DNA of 64,000 nt from Shewanella cutis (lineage in GTDB: Bacteria; Pseudomonadota; Gammaproteobacteria; Enterobacterales; Shewanellaceae): assembly GCF_022410515.1 (NCBI RefSeq), contig NZ_JACSDI010000007.1, forward strand, positions 62,001 through 126,000, read 5' to 3'. Both the position numbers and the translations under genes were made by a program. Position 1 is the first letter of the stretch; each line of letters starts with the position of its first letter. This document shows, piece by piece, positions 35,229 through 44,692 of the stretch. The notes beneath the pieces were generated by a model. It worked only from the letters and a program-made list of their open reading frames with translations, was not told the origin of the DNA and did no database searches.

Positions 35229-37487
35229 ATGGACGAAGGAATGCAGATTGTGGGTGCTGTTAGTGGGTTAAGCACTCGGTTTAATCAAAACGTTAGCCTC
35301 GAATGCTATAACGGTATTCTTTCAATGCTGCTAAATGGCGCTCAATTAGCAGACATTCTTCATGCTTTAGTGTTAAAAATTGAAGATCAACGCCTTGGCA
35401 CCCATGCTTCTGTCTTGCTACTCAGTGAGGATGGTAAAAGATTGCTCACGGGAGCCGCTCCCCATTTACCCGATAGTTACAATCAAGTCATCCACGGGGT
35501 CGAAATTGGTCCTGAGGTCGGTTCTTGTGGTACCGCGGCCTATACGGGACAGCGGGTGATTGTTGAGGATATTGAGCATCATCCTTATTGGGCCTTGTAT
35601 AAATCTTTTGCGCTTGTCCACGGATTGAGGGCATGTTGGTCTGAACCTATCAAAGATACTCAAGGCAAAGTGCTTGGCACCTTTGCTATGTATTACAAAG
35701 AGATTAAATCCCCAACAGCTGCGGATTTAACCTTAATTGCTGAGGCGGCAAGACTGGCGAGTTTAGCCATAGAACGTAGCCGTTCATTGGAGTTTCAGCG
35801 CCTTGCGGTGAAAATATTTGATCGTTTACCGCTTGCGCTGGTGATTACCAATGCCAGCCATTCTGTACTCTATGCCAATGATGCGTTTAAGCTGATGGTT
35901 TGCCTACAACCTGATGATATTTTGGCATTTAATCCTGAGCAGTTTTTCTCGCCCTCAGAGCCACATGAAATAGCCTCCTTATTTAATCACATCTCAGAGG
36001 GGAAAATGTGGCAAGGTGAATTGGTTGGCCTGCGTAATAATGGCGAGACTTTTTATCTTGATTTAACCGTAACGGTTTTCCGTGAATCCCACAGTGCAGA
36101 TCTCGGTTTTGCTTGGTTATTTTCCGATGTGAGTGAGCGTAAAAAAGCAGCGCAGTTAATCAAATATCAAGCGAATAATGATTCATTAACGGGGCTTGCT
36201 AACCGTAACGCCTTGTTTAGGCAAATCCAAGAGCTTATCAGTGCCGATAGCTTAACGCCGGGTTTTAGCTTTATGTTGATGGACTTGGATAACTTTAAAC
36301 AAGTTAACGATACCTACGGCCACGATAAAGGCGATGTCCTATTAGTACAAATGGTGGAACTGGTTAAAAGCTGTTTGAATGAACGGGCGGTGTTTGCGCG
36401 TTTAGGCGGTGATGAGTTTGCCATCTTATTGCCAGGGGTGGTTACCCAGCGAGAACTGTCGCAGTTGGCGGATAAGATCAATAAACAGGTATATCGGCGT
36501 TATGAATTATCCCACGATAAAGGCGTGTATAGTTCAGTGAGTATTGGTATTGCACGTTTCCCTGAAGATGCCTTGGATTTAGAGCAACTGTTAAACTGCG
36601 CCGACCAAGCTATGTATATCTCTAAGGCCAATGGTCGTAATCGGTATCATTTTTTTACCGAGCAAATGCAACAAAATGCCGAACGTATTGCTAATTTACA
36701 CACGCTGCTTAAGCAAGCCTTAGAACAAAACGCCTTCGAGCTGTATTTTCAACCCATAGTTGATACCACAACTGGGCTTATTGTTCGCGCTGAAGTGCTA
36801 TTACGCTGGCAGCATGAAGGACAGTTTATTTCCCCCGATGAATTTATTCCCATTGCCGAAAACAGTGGCTTAATCGTTAGCATTGGTCGTTGTGTACGAC
36901 AAGCCGTAATGCAAACCATTGTTGAAATGCAAGCGCTGGGTTGGCCAATGAGTTTAGCGATTAATGTGTCGACCTTTGAATTTTGGTCCCATGAATTGCA
37001 AGACGAGTTTTGCGACTCTTTTGCCGATATCATTGAGGACCTAGGTATTGACGATTTTCCCTATGAATTGATCACCTTAGAGATCACTGAATCCCTGCTC
37101 ATGAAAAAGCATGCTCATTTAATTCAAGTGCTTAATGAGTTACGTGCGAGAGGTATTAAAATCTCCCTTGATGATTTTGGTACAGGCTATTCTTCGCTGT
37201 CTTACTTAGCCAATTTCCCTATCGATCAAATTAAGATCGATAAGAGTTTTATCGATAGACTGGCAGAAGGTGAGCGGCATCTTGCCTTGATTGAAGCGAT
37301 AGTGCGCTTAAGTCATGCACTTAACTTACGAGTGACGGCGGAAGGTGTTGAAACTCAACAGCAACTTCAGGTGATGATGGATAACCATATTCAAGAAATT
37401 CAAGGCTATCTATTTTATAAACCCATGCCCAAGGCGGCGTTTTTCGAATTACTGGCTAAACAAGCGGTCATATCGCCACATGCATAA
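35229..37487 (+). CDS. GAF-PAS-GGDEF-EAL c-di-GMP enzyme
   Basis: About 752 residues. The GAF domain (about 25-180) has the GSCGTAAYTG block. The PAS domain covers about 195-305. The GGDEF domain (about 315-475) has an intact RLGGDEFAILL, so diguanylate cyclase activity is possible. The EAL domain (about 485-745) has AEVLLRW in place of EAL, with ELITLEITES, DDFGTGYSS and AEGVET kept, so phosphodiesterase activity is plausible although the EAL Leu/Ala pair is changed. No membrane helix is present, so it is cytoplasmic. I prefer ATG at 35229 with AAGGG just upstream; an in-frame TTG at 35211 has no ribosome site. The signal for GAF/PAS is unknown. Confidence 0.9.
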   Translation: MDEGMQIVGAVSGLSTRFNQNVSLECYNGILSMLLNGAQLADILHALVLKIEDQRLGTHASVLLLSEDGKRLLTGAAPHLPDSYNQVIHGVEIGPEVGSCGTAAYTGQRVIVEDIEHHPYWALYKSFALVHGLRACWSEPIKDTQGKVLGTFAMYYKEIKSPTAADLTLIAEAARLASLAIERSRSLEFQRLAVKIFDRLPLALVITNASHSVLYANDAFKLMVCLQPDDILAFNPEQFFSPSEPHEIASLFNHISEGKMWQGELVGLRNNGETFYLDLTVTVFRESHSADLGFAWLFSDVSERKKAAQLIKYQANNDSLTGLANRNALFRQIQELISADSLTPGFSFMLMDLDNFKQVNDTYGHDKGDVLLVQMVELVKSCLNERAVFARLGGDEFAILLPGVVTQRELSQLADKINKQVYRRYELSHDKGVYSSVSIGIARFPEDALDLEQLLNCADQAMYISKANGRNRYHFFTEQMQQNAERIANLHTLLKQALEQNAFELYFQPIVDTTTGLIVRAEVLLRWQHEGQFISPDEFIPIAENSGLIVSIGRCVRQAVMQTIVEMQALGWPMSLAINVSTFEFWSHELQDEFCDSFADIIEDLGIDDFPYELITLEITESLLMKKHAHLIQVLNELRARGIKISLDDFGTGYSSLSYLANFPIDQIKIDKSFIDRLAEGERHLALIEAIVRLSHALNLRVTAEGVETQQQLQVMMDNHIQEIQGYLFYKPMPKAAFFELLAKQAVISPHA

Positions 37488-37567
37488 TCGATTCAACCAC
37501 CTCGTTTAAATACTAAGCGCACCATTGGCGCGCTTAGTGTTATTTAATCTCAACGCGGGTGAAGAGG

Positions 37568-38578
37568 TTACTTTGATGCTAACTGGCCGTTAATCACCAA
37601 ACTTAAGTATTGGGTGAAGTCATGTCCATGATTTTGTAGCATTTTGGGGAACATCGAAATCGGTGTTGAACCCGGGAAGGTATTGATTTCGTTTAACAGG
37701 ATTTCATTATCCGCCGTTAAGAAAAAATCAATACGGGACAGATGGCGTAACTTCATGCCCTTAAAGGCTTTAATCGCATAGGCGCGGATCTGATCGCTGA
37801 TTTCAGTCGGTACATTTTGCGCGACTACATCGGTTCGCGCCTTGCTGCTTTTGGCGTATTTCTCATCGAAGGTGTAGAAAGTATTGCTATCACAGATAAT
37901 TTCGCCGGGTAGAGTGGCAATCACTTCGCCTTGATACTCATAAACGGCGACTTCAAGTTCACGGGCTTTTATGGTTTTTTCGACAATCACGTAGGGCGCA
38001 TAACCAAAAGCGTCTTTAAGCACGCCAGGCACTTTGCTGCTGTCATCAACCTTATAACAACCGACTGAGGAGCCTTGAGAGGCTGCCTTGACGAAAATTG
38101 ATCCCCACTTTTCAAGTGCCGCTTGGGTTTGGGCAATGGCTTCATCATCGTATTGATTTAAAAAGATATAAGGTGTGTTGGGAATGCCTAAGGCGCTGAA
38201 CCACATCTTAGCGGTGATCTTGTTAAAACAGTTACTGCTGGCTTCGGATTCACAGCCAAAGTAGGGCAGTTGGATAAGATTAAAGTAAGACTGAATATCG
38301 CCAGTCTCGCCTGGGTAACCGTGAATACAAGGGATCACATAATCCACAGGCCAAGGAGCTTTGCTCTCGTCACGAAAGCGGATCTCACGGTTATTGGTCA
38401 GCTCGCAGTCATCCCCTGCGGCGGTTTGGTATTGGCCAAATTTATCCAGTACCACACGTAGTACATTGAACTGTTCTGATTTTGCTAACGAGGTTTCAAA
38501 ATAATTAGCCGACAGTAGGGAAATATCGTGTTCCGCACTTCCACCGCCGCACAGCAAAAGTAAATTGATCTTTGACAT
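37568..38578 (-). CDS. ddl: D-alanine--D-alanine ligase
   Basis: 336 residues. The N-terminal block [13 protein letters not shown], the ATP-grasp segments [12 protein letters not shown] and [12 protein letters not shown], and the C-terminal [17 protein letters not shown] are diagnostic. It makes the D-Ala-D-Ala dipeptide for peptidoglycan. I moved the start inward to 38578 because GAGGAA lies six bases before this ATG; the longer frame adds seven residues without a ribosome site. It is not in the dcw cluster, as is usual for a DdlA-type second ligase. Confidence 0.93.
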   Translation of the reverse strand: MSKINLLLLCGGGSAEHDISLLSANYFETSLAKSEQFNVLRVVLDKFGQYQTAAGDDCELTNNREIRFRDESKAPWPVDYVIPCIHGYPGETGDIQSYFNLIQLPYFGCESEASSNCFNKITAKMWFSALGIPNTPYIFLNQYDDEAIAQTQAALEKWGSIFVKAASQGSSVGCYKVDDSSKVPGVLKDAFGYAPYVIVEKTIKARELEVAVYEYQGEVIATLPGEIICDSNTFYTFDEKYAKSSKARTDVVAQNVPTEISDQIRAYAIKAFKGMKLRHLSRIDFFLTADNEILLNEINTFPGSTPISMFPKMLQNHGHDFTQYLSLVINGQLASK

Positions 38579-38772
38579 TATGATTCCTCGATTGAGCAAA
38601 ATGCTGTTGAGTTGCTTGGTGCAACTACGCCACTAACATGCAACTGGGCTAAAAAATAACGACACTGTATTAGCCGCTGCCATCTTAGATTTCTTCGCCC
38701 CTAAAGCGCAAGGACTGAGGCGAAGGAGTTTGATTGAGTGATGCATTTTAACGCAGTTTATAAGGCTAATAA

Positions 38773-38795
38773 AAAACGCGCTAATAGCGCGTTTT
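38773..38795 (-). terminator. Rho-independent terminator of asnS
   Basis: AAAACGCGC pairs with GCGCGTTTT around five bases; on the minus strand it ends in a T run. It lies 28 bp past the asnS stop. Confidence 0.88.
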
Positions 38796-38822
38796 AAGGT
38801 CAAATCTATCTCGGGAACGAGA

Positions 38823-40223
38823 TTAGAAGTTTGCGGTGCGTGGCGCGCGTGGGAATGGGATCACGTCGCGGATGTTGGATACGCCAGTCACGTAAGACAC
38901 TAAACGCTCAAAGCCTAGACCAAAACCTGCGTGTGGCACTGTGCCATAACGACGCAAATCGCGATACCACCAGTAATCTTCTTTGTTCAGATCCATTTCT
39001 TCTAAACGCATATCCAGCACGTCTAAACGCTCTTCACGTTGTGAACCACCGATGATTTCACCAATGCCTGGGGCCAATACGTCCATCGCGGCAACGGTTT
39101 TACCATCTTCGTTAAGGCGCATGTAGAAGGCTTTGATATCTTTTGGATAGTTTTTCACAACCACTGGGGCTTTGAAGTGCTCTTCGGCAAGATAACGCTC
39201 GTGCTCAGAGGATAAGTCGATACCCCAAGAGACTGGGAACTCAAACTCACGACCACATTTTTGCAGGATCTCAACCGCATCGGTGTAATCTACTTGTGCG
39301 AAATCACTCGATACGAAGGATTGCAGACGCTCAATAACGGTTTTATCCACGTGCTGGGCGAAGAATTGCAAATCGTCCATACGCTCAGTTAATACCGCAT
39401 TGAAGGCGTACTTCAACATGCCTTCGGCAAGGCCTGCTATATCGCTTAAGGTGGCGAAAGCCACTTCAGGCTCAACCATCCAGAATTCTGCTAAGTGGCG
39501 GCTAGTATTTGAGTTTTCAGCACGGAACGTCGGGCCAAAGGTATAGATTTTTGACAGGGCGCAGGCGTAGGTTTCACCGTTTAATTGGCCTGACACAGTT
39601 AAGAAAGCTTCTTTACCGAAGAAGTCTTTGTCGTAGTCAACTTTGCCGTCGCTTGTGCGGGGTAGGTTTTCCATATCCAGCGTGGATACACGGAACATTT
39701 CCCCCGCGCCTTCACAGTCCGATGCGGTGATCAGCGGTGTAGACACCCATACGAAACCGTTTTCGTGGTAGAAACGGTGAATCGCTTGAGATAAACAGTT
39801 ACGAACGCGGGCAACGGCACCAATAATGTTGGTACGTGGACGTAAGTGCGCCAGCTCGCGTAAATGCTCGATTGAGTGGCGTTTTGCCGCCATCGGGTAA
39901 GTGTCTGGATCTTCAACCCAACCCGTGACCTCAACGGCAGTGACTTGCAGCTCATAGGCTTGGCCAGCGCCAGGAGATTCCACAATCTCACCGGTTACGA
40001 TCACCGAGCAGCCAGCTGTCAGCTTTAACACTTCGTTGTCGTAATTTTCTAAGCTATTTGGCACAACACCTTGGATAGGATTAAAGCAGGAGCCGTCATA
40101 GACAGCTAAAAAAGAGATGCCAGCTTTAGAGTCACGACGGGTTCTGACCCAGCCACGCACTGTGACTGTTGAACCAACTGCGTGCTCACCTTTAAATACA
40201 GAAGCGACCGATGCAATGCTCAT
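38823..40223 (-). CDS. asnS: Asparaginyl-tRNA synthetase
   Basis: 466 residues, equal to the E. coli enzyme. An N-terminal OB-fold anticodon-binding domain ([17 protein letters not shown], about 15-110) is followed by the class II catalytic core. Visible are motif 2 ([21 protein letters not shown]) and motif 3 ([15 protein letters not shown]). It charges tRNA-Asn with asparagine. Its own terminator lies directly downstream. Essential core gene, no anomalies. Confidence 0.96.
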   Translation of the reverse strand: MSIASVASVFKGEHAVGSTVTVRGWVRTRRDSKAGISFLAVYDGSCFNPIQGVVPNSLENYDNEVLKLTAGCSVIVTGEIVESPGAGQAYELQVTAVEVTGWVEDPDTYPMAAKRHSIEHLRELAHLRPRTNIIGAVARVRNCLSQAIHRFYHENGFVWVSTPLITASDCEGAGEMFRVSTLDMENLPRTSDGKVDYDKDFFGKEAFLTVSGQLNGETYACALSKIYTFGPTFRAENSNTSRHLAEFWMVEPEVAFATLSDIAGLAEGMLKYAFNAVLTERMDDLQFFAQHVDKTVIERLQSFVSSDFAQVDYTDAVEILQKCGREFEFPVSWGIDLSSEHERYLAEEHFKAPVVVKNYPKDIKAFYMRLNEDGKTVAAMDVLAPGIGEIIGGSQREERLDVLDMRLEEMDLNKEDYWWYRDLRRYGTVPHAGFGLGFERLVSYVTGVSNIRDVIPFPRAPRTANF

Positions 40224-40374
40224 TGTTGCTTAGTTCTCCAACGAAACGTTTTATATGAAAATTTTTGGAGGTTTATATTACCTTGCTGGTGGCTTTTCTC
40301 AAGCTGAAAAAGGTATCCTGAGGTTAATATTACTAATATTGAGCTATATGGTGTGTTAAACGTTCGGAGGCGAT

Positions 40375-40710
40375 ATGATGAAAGTCAAAATATTTCAGCT
40401 CATCCTCGCGACATTATCCATCTTAGGTTGGGCTGTGGCGGTTTATGCACTACTGGTTTTTGGCGATGCAAGGCCAGAACGAGAGGTCGGTGCTTTTTTT
40501 AACCAAGGTACTTCGGTAAGAATGTACTGGGACCCACATGAGACCCAAACGTTGCAGTATCTTATTTGGATTTGCGGCGCAATTAGCTTAGTCAGTCTGG
40601 CGTTTAATTTTTATGTCGCCCATCACAGTAAACTCGGCTATTGGTTCAATATTCCCTTGCTGCTATTAACCTCGCTGGTGGCGGGCTTGTATGTACACTT
40701 TGTTATATAA
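40375..40710 (+). CDS. Small conserved membrane protein, function unknown
   Basis: 111 residues with three membrane helices (about 7-29, 62-82 and 90-109), separated by a polar loop containing ERE and WDPHETQ. Two adjacent ATG codons (40375, 40378) follow GGAGG at 40366-40370, so translation is well supported. It is divergent from asnS. I do not recognise a functional family. Confidence 0.8.
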   Translation: MMKVKIFQLILATLSILGWAVAVYALLVFGDARPEREVGAFFNQGTSVRMYWDPHETQTLQYLIWICGAISLVSLAFNFYVAHHSKLGYWFNIPLLLLTSLVAGLYVHFVI

Positions 40711-40734
40711 ACCATTGTTAGGCTTGAGTGTTGT

Positions 40735-41337
40735 TTACATCATATTCTCGGGGAGACTCAAATGGCGGCAGAGGTGATCGATGATCGCCGCCGTCGCGCC
40801 CCAAATAAAGCGCTGTTGATAGGGAATAAAATGCACGCTGTAGTAACGCCCTTGGCGTAAAAACTGTTTGCGGTGGCGATTTTGCGGTTCGATAAAAAAG
40901 TTTAAGGGCACGCGAAAACAGTCGGCGACTTCGCCGGGATCGAGTCTTAAGGCAAAATCTTGCTTAATCATGCCCACCACTGGGGTGATTTCAAAGCCTG
41001 TAAAAGTATTGTGCGCGGGGAAGGTGCCTATCACCTCGACATTATCACGACACAAACCGATTTCTTCCTCTGCTTCCCGAAGCGCGGCTGTAATGGCGCT
41101 GCTGTCACTGGGTTCAATCTTGCCGCCGGGAAAACTAATTTGCCCAGGATGCGCCCTAAGGTGCATCGGTCTTTGGGTTAAAATCAGATTGAGCTCGCCT
41201 TGGATTTCCTGCAATGGAATGAGTACCGCAGCTTTACGCAACCCAAGGTGAGGGATAGCCGCCGGATCTTGCGTGGCTAAAGGATGCAGATTAAATCTGA
41301 GTCTAAATTCCGCTTGATCCATAGGTTTCCCACTCAT
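40735..41337 (-). CDS. nudL: Nudix hydrolase, CoA pyrophosphatase type
   Basis: 200 residues. The UPF0035-type segment LILTQRPMHLRAHPGQISFPGG runs straight into the Nudix box GGKIEPSD...AALREAEEEIGL. This extended motif marks CoA/acyl-CoA diphosphatases of the NudL group, which cut CoA to phosphopantetheine and 3',5'-ADP. It starts 9 nt after pabB on the same strand, a pairing also seen in enteric bacteria, so the two are an operon. An in-frame Met at 41322 is a possible alternative start. Confidence 0.92.
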   Translation of the reverse strand: MSGKPMDQAEFRLRFNLHPLATQDPAAIPHLGLRKAAVLIPLQEIQGELNLILTQRPMHLRAHPGQISFPGGKIEPSDSSAITAALREAEEEIGLCRDNVEVIGTFPAHNTFTGFEITPVVGMIKQDFALRLDPGEVADCFRVPLNFFIEPQNRHRKQFLRQGRYYSVHFIPYQQRFIWGATAAIIDHLCRHLSLPENMM

Positions 41338-41346
41338 TCCTGTCGA

Positions 41347-42750
41347 TTATTGAGGGCTATCGAGTAAGGGTAAAATTCGGCTTATCTTGTCGAAGCTTTC
41401 TTGGTACTCGGCATCGACATTCGAGTCGGCGACTATGCCGCCGCCCGCCCAGCAATAGAGTTTACCTTGCTCAGCCACTAGCGTGCGTATGGCGATACTG
41501 GTGTCCATTTGTCCATCTTGGCTGATATACCCCATGGAGCCACAATACAGACTGCGGCGTGAGGGTTCCAGTTCTTCAATAATTTCCATCGCGCGAATTT
41601 TCGGCGCACCGGTAATCGAACCGCCGGGAAAGGCTGCCCGCAGCAAGTCACAGGCGTGGTATTGTGGGTCGAGTTTGGCGGTGACAGTACTTACTAAATG
41701 GTGCACAGCCGGAAAACTTTCTATGGCAAATAGATGGGGTACTTGCACCGAGCCGGACGCCGCGACTTTGCCGATATCATTACGCAGTAAATCCACAATC
41801 ATCACGTTTTCGGCGCGATCTTTAGGGGAGTTGGCGAGTGTTTGCGCCACCTGTTTATCCTGCTCAGGATTAGCATGACGTGGCAAGGTACCTTTAATCG
41901 GTTTGGTTTGAATGTCGTTACCGCGTAGCTGAATAAAACGCTCGGGCGAAATCGATAAAATCGCATTGTCATTAAGCCGCATAAAGGCAGAGAAGGGCGC
42001 CTGATTGGCACTGCGCAGTTTGCAATAGGCGCGCCATTCATCGCCTTGATATAGTGCTTCAAAGCGTTGGGTTAAATTAATTTGATAGCAATCACCGCTA
42101 TGCAGATACGCCTGTACTTGATTAAATTTTGAGGTGTACTGGGCTTTGGTGAGCTGTGCTGACCAAGGGCTTGTGAGACTAAATTCAGCCTGTTTTGTGG
42201 TGTTGGCTATTTTTGATTCAATTATTTTCAACTGAGCTTCTAGCGCGGTTTCACCCAAATAGTGCACTAAAAACCAGCTTTGCTGCTGATAATCGAAAAT
42301 TAATGCCCAGTCGTAAAAGCCAATATTCATCTCGCCGAGGCGAATATCCTGCGCCGCAATATTGGGGATAGCTTCAATACGACGGCCTAAATCGTAGCTA
42401 AAGCAGCCCATGGCGCCGCCACTAAAGGGGAGTTCAGAGGCAAAGGATTGTGGATACCAGTGGCGCAATAACTGGTTGACCAGCGTAAAGGGATCATCGG
42501 TTGCACTCATTTGGGTGGGAATGGTTAATTCTGGCAACTGAACCTGAATATTGGTCAGTTCACCATGGGTGATCAGGGTGGCAATGGGATTTACGCAAAT
42601 GATATCGAACTTAGCATCCAGATGGGTGGCATTGGCCGAGTCGAGCAGTATTGCCCAAGGTTCTGCCGCAAAGTGTTCAAAGAGGTCTGCTGTGTTTAAT
42701 GTCCAGTCAAGTTGGCGTGATGCAAGTTGTTTTGACGCCCTATTTACCAT
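41347..42750 (-). CDS. pabB: Aminodeoxychorismate synthase component I
   Basis: 467 residues of the anthranilate/aminodeoxychorismate synthase fold. Conserved blocks are SGDCYQINLTQRF, KPIKGTLPRH, ENVMIVDLLRNDIG and AAFPGGSITGAPKIRAMEIIEELE. The PIKGT Lys is the PabB hallmark (TrpE has Ala). With PabA it makes 4-amino-4-deoxychorismate for folate. First gene of the pabB-nudL pair. Confidence 0.94.
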   Translation of the reverse strand: MVNRASKQLASRQLDWTLNTADLFEHFAAEPWAILLDSANATHLDAKFDIICVNPIATLITHGELTNIQVQLPELTIPTQMSATDDPFTLVNQLLRHWYPQSFASELPFSGGAMGCFSYDLGRRIEAIPNIAAQDIRLGEMNIGFYDWALIFDYQQQSWFLVHYLGETALEAQLKIIESKIANTTKQAEFSLTSPWSAQLTKAQYTSKFNQVQAYLHSGDCYQINLTQRFEALYQGDEWRAYCKLRSANQAPFSAFMRLNDNAILSISPERFIQLRGNDIQTKPIKGTLPRHANPEQDKQVAQTLANSPKDRAENVMIVDLLRNDIGKVAASGSVQVPHLFAIESFPAVHHLVSTVTAKLDPQYHACDLLRAAFPGGSITGAPKIRAMEIIEELEPSRRSLYCGSMGYISQDGQMDTSIAIRTLVAEQGKLYCWAGGGIVADSNVDAEYQESFDKISRILPLLDSPQ

Positions 42751-42872
42751 CTATTAACCCTATCTAAAAATGTGATGTAGCCCAAAAAGATGGGAAAGAG
42801 TATCATATTGGCCCAGAAAGAATTACACAAAAAAACAAGTAAGGCCCTAAAGGCTGCTGGAGCGCTCCTACT

Positions 42873-44417
42873 ATGTCATCTCACCATGAAACGTCTGAAA
42901 ATGTAGTGATTAAACAAGCCGACTTCATTGAAAGTGTGGCGGATGCCCTGCAATACATATCCTATTATCATCCGAAAGATTTTGTCGATGCCATGAGCCA
43001 AGCTTATGAGCGTGAGCAAAGTGCGGCGGCGAAGGATGCGATTGCCCAAATTTTGATTAACTCGCGTATGTCTGCCGAAGGCAAACGTCCACTGTGCCAA
43101 GATACCGGTATCGTGACCACCTTTGTTAAGATTGGCATGGGAGTTAAGTGGGACAAAACCGATATGACCATTCAACAAATGGTCGATGAAGGTGTGCGTC
43201 GTGCTTATACCAATCCAGACAATCCACTGCGCGCATCCATTGTGGCCGATCCCGCCGGTAGCCGTAAAAACACTAAAGACAACACCCCATCAGTTGTGCA
43301 TATCGATATGGTGCCAGGTAACCATGTTGAAGTCGCGATCGCAGCCAAAGGCGGCGGCAGCGAAAACAAAGCCAAGATGGTGATGTTAAACCCATCTGAC
43401 GATATCGCCGCTTGGGTTGAAAAAACGCTGCCCACCATGGGCGCGGGTTGGTGTCCACCGGGCATGCTCGGTATTGGTATTGGTGGCACCGCTGAAAAAG
43501 CCGCGGTGCTCGCCAAAGAAGCTTTAATGGAAAGCGTGGATATCCATGAGTTAATGGCGCGCGGCGCACAAACCAGCGAAGAAAAACTGCGTTTAGATAT
43601 TTTTGAACGTGCTAACAACCTCGGTATTGGTGCTCAAGGTCTAGGTGGTTTAACCACAGTATTGGACGTGAAAATCAAATCAGCACCGACCCACGCGGCA
43701 TCCAAACCTGTTGTGATGATCCCTAACTGCGCGGCAACGCGCCACGTGCATTTCCATTTAGATGGTACAGGTCCTGCTGATCTTGCCCCTCCATCACTCA
43801 GCGACTGGCCAGAAATCACCCGCGAAGTGGGCAGCGATGTGCGCCGTGTTAACTTAGACACAGTCACACAAGCCGATATCGAGCAATGGAAGAGCGGTGA
43901 AACCATTCTGTTAAGCGGTAAAATGCTCACCGGCCGTGATGCTGCCCATAAGCGTATCCAAAGCCTGATTGAAAGCGGCGAAGGTTTACCAGAAGGCGTG
44001 GACTTTACTGGCAAGTTTATCTACTACGTTGGCCCAGTTGACCCTGTGGGTAATGAAGTTGTGGGTCCTGCAGGACCTACAACCGCGACCCGTATGGACA
44101 AGTTCACTGACCTGATGCTTGAAAAAACAGGCCTGATGGGCATGATCGGTAAGGCTGAGCGTGGTCCAGCGACCGTTGAGTCTATCAAGAAGCACAAAGC
44201 GGTGTACTTGATGGCTGTTGGCGGCGCGGCTTATCTCGTGTCTAAAGCGATTAAAAAATCCCGTGTGGTGGCTTTTGCCGATTTAGGTATGGAAGCGATT
44301 TACGAGTTTGACGTTGAAGATATGCCAGTGACTGTGGCGGTTGACTCAAACGGCGTGAATGCCCATGAAACGGGCCCAGCGATTTGGAAAGTCAATATTG
44401 CAAACGCCAAAGCTTAA
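42873..44417 (+). CDS. fumA: Class I (iron-sulfur) fumarate hydratase
   Basis: 514 residues of the class I fumarase type, with cysteines for the [4Fe-4S] cluster in PLCQDTGI, GWCPPG and PNCAATRH. Blocks AAKGGGSENKAK and GNEVVGPAGPTTATRMDK are typical. It interconverts fumarate and malate and is oxygen-sensitive. It is single-gene with its own terminator. The symbol is by family; it could equally be called fumB. Confidence 0.93.
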   Translation: MSSHHETSENVVIKQADFIESVADALQYISYYHPKDFVDAMSQAYEREQSAAAKDAIAQILINSRMSAEGKRPLCQDTGIVTTFVKIGMGVKWDKTDMTIQQMVDEGVRRAYTNPDNPLRASIVADPAGSRKNTKDNTPSVVHIDMVPGNHVEVAIAAKGGGSENKAKMVMLNPSDDIAAWVEKTLPTMGAGWCPPGMLGIGIGGTAEKAAVLAKEALMESVDIHELMARGAQTSEEKLRLDIFERANNLGIGAQGLGGLTTVLDVKIKSAPTHAASKPVVMIPNCAATRHVHFHLDGTGPADLAPPSLSDWPEITREVGSDVRRVNLDTVTQADIEQWKSGETILLSGKMLTGRDAAHKRIQSLIESGEGLPEGVDFTGKFIYYVGPVDPVGNEVVGPAGPTTATRMDKFTDLMLEKTGLMGMIGKAERGPATVESIKKHKAVYLMAVGGAAYLVSKAIKKSRVVAFADLGMEAIYEFDVEDMPVTVAVDSNGVNAHETGPAIWKVNIANAKA

Positions 44418-44544
44418 GCAAATGGCCTAAGCGAATGTCCTTCTTGCAAAAATGTCGCTTTTTTAAGAAGGGATTTGAGCAAGATAGTAAGGCGAGTGGT
44501 ACTCAATGAGTCTATTCGATGCTGACTGACAATTTGTCACAAAA

Positions 44545-44590
44545 AAATACGCTCAAGTACGCCTTTTGGCTTGCTTGAGCGTTTTTGTTT
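44545..44590 (+). terminator. Terminator after the fumarase gene
   Basis: ACGCTCAAG pairs with CTTGAGCGT, with a smaller GCC/GGC stem in the loop, followed by TTTTGTTT. Another weaker A/T-rich hairpin lies at about 44450-44470. Confidence 0.8.
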
Positions 44591-44692
44591 CGTTAGTGTG
44601 GCAAACTTATCTTCATAGAGACGATTGATGTTCGTTTTGACCGTTCATTTGGTACAACTACCGAATGTGTTTAACAAAAGATGGATATAACA

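Noticed and set aside
43205-44195. Long frames opposite the fumarase gene
   Set aside because: Shadow frames of a strongly coding gene; no start signal and no family match.
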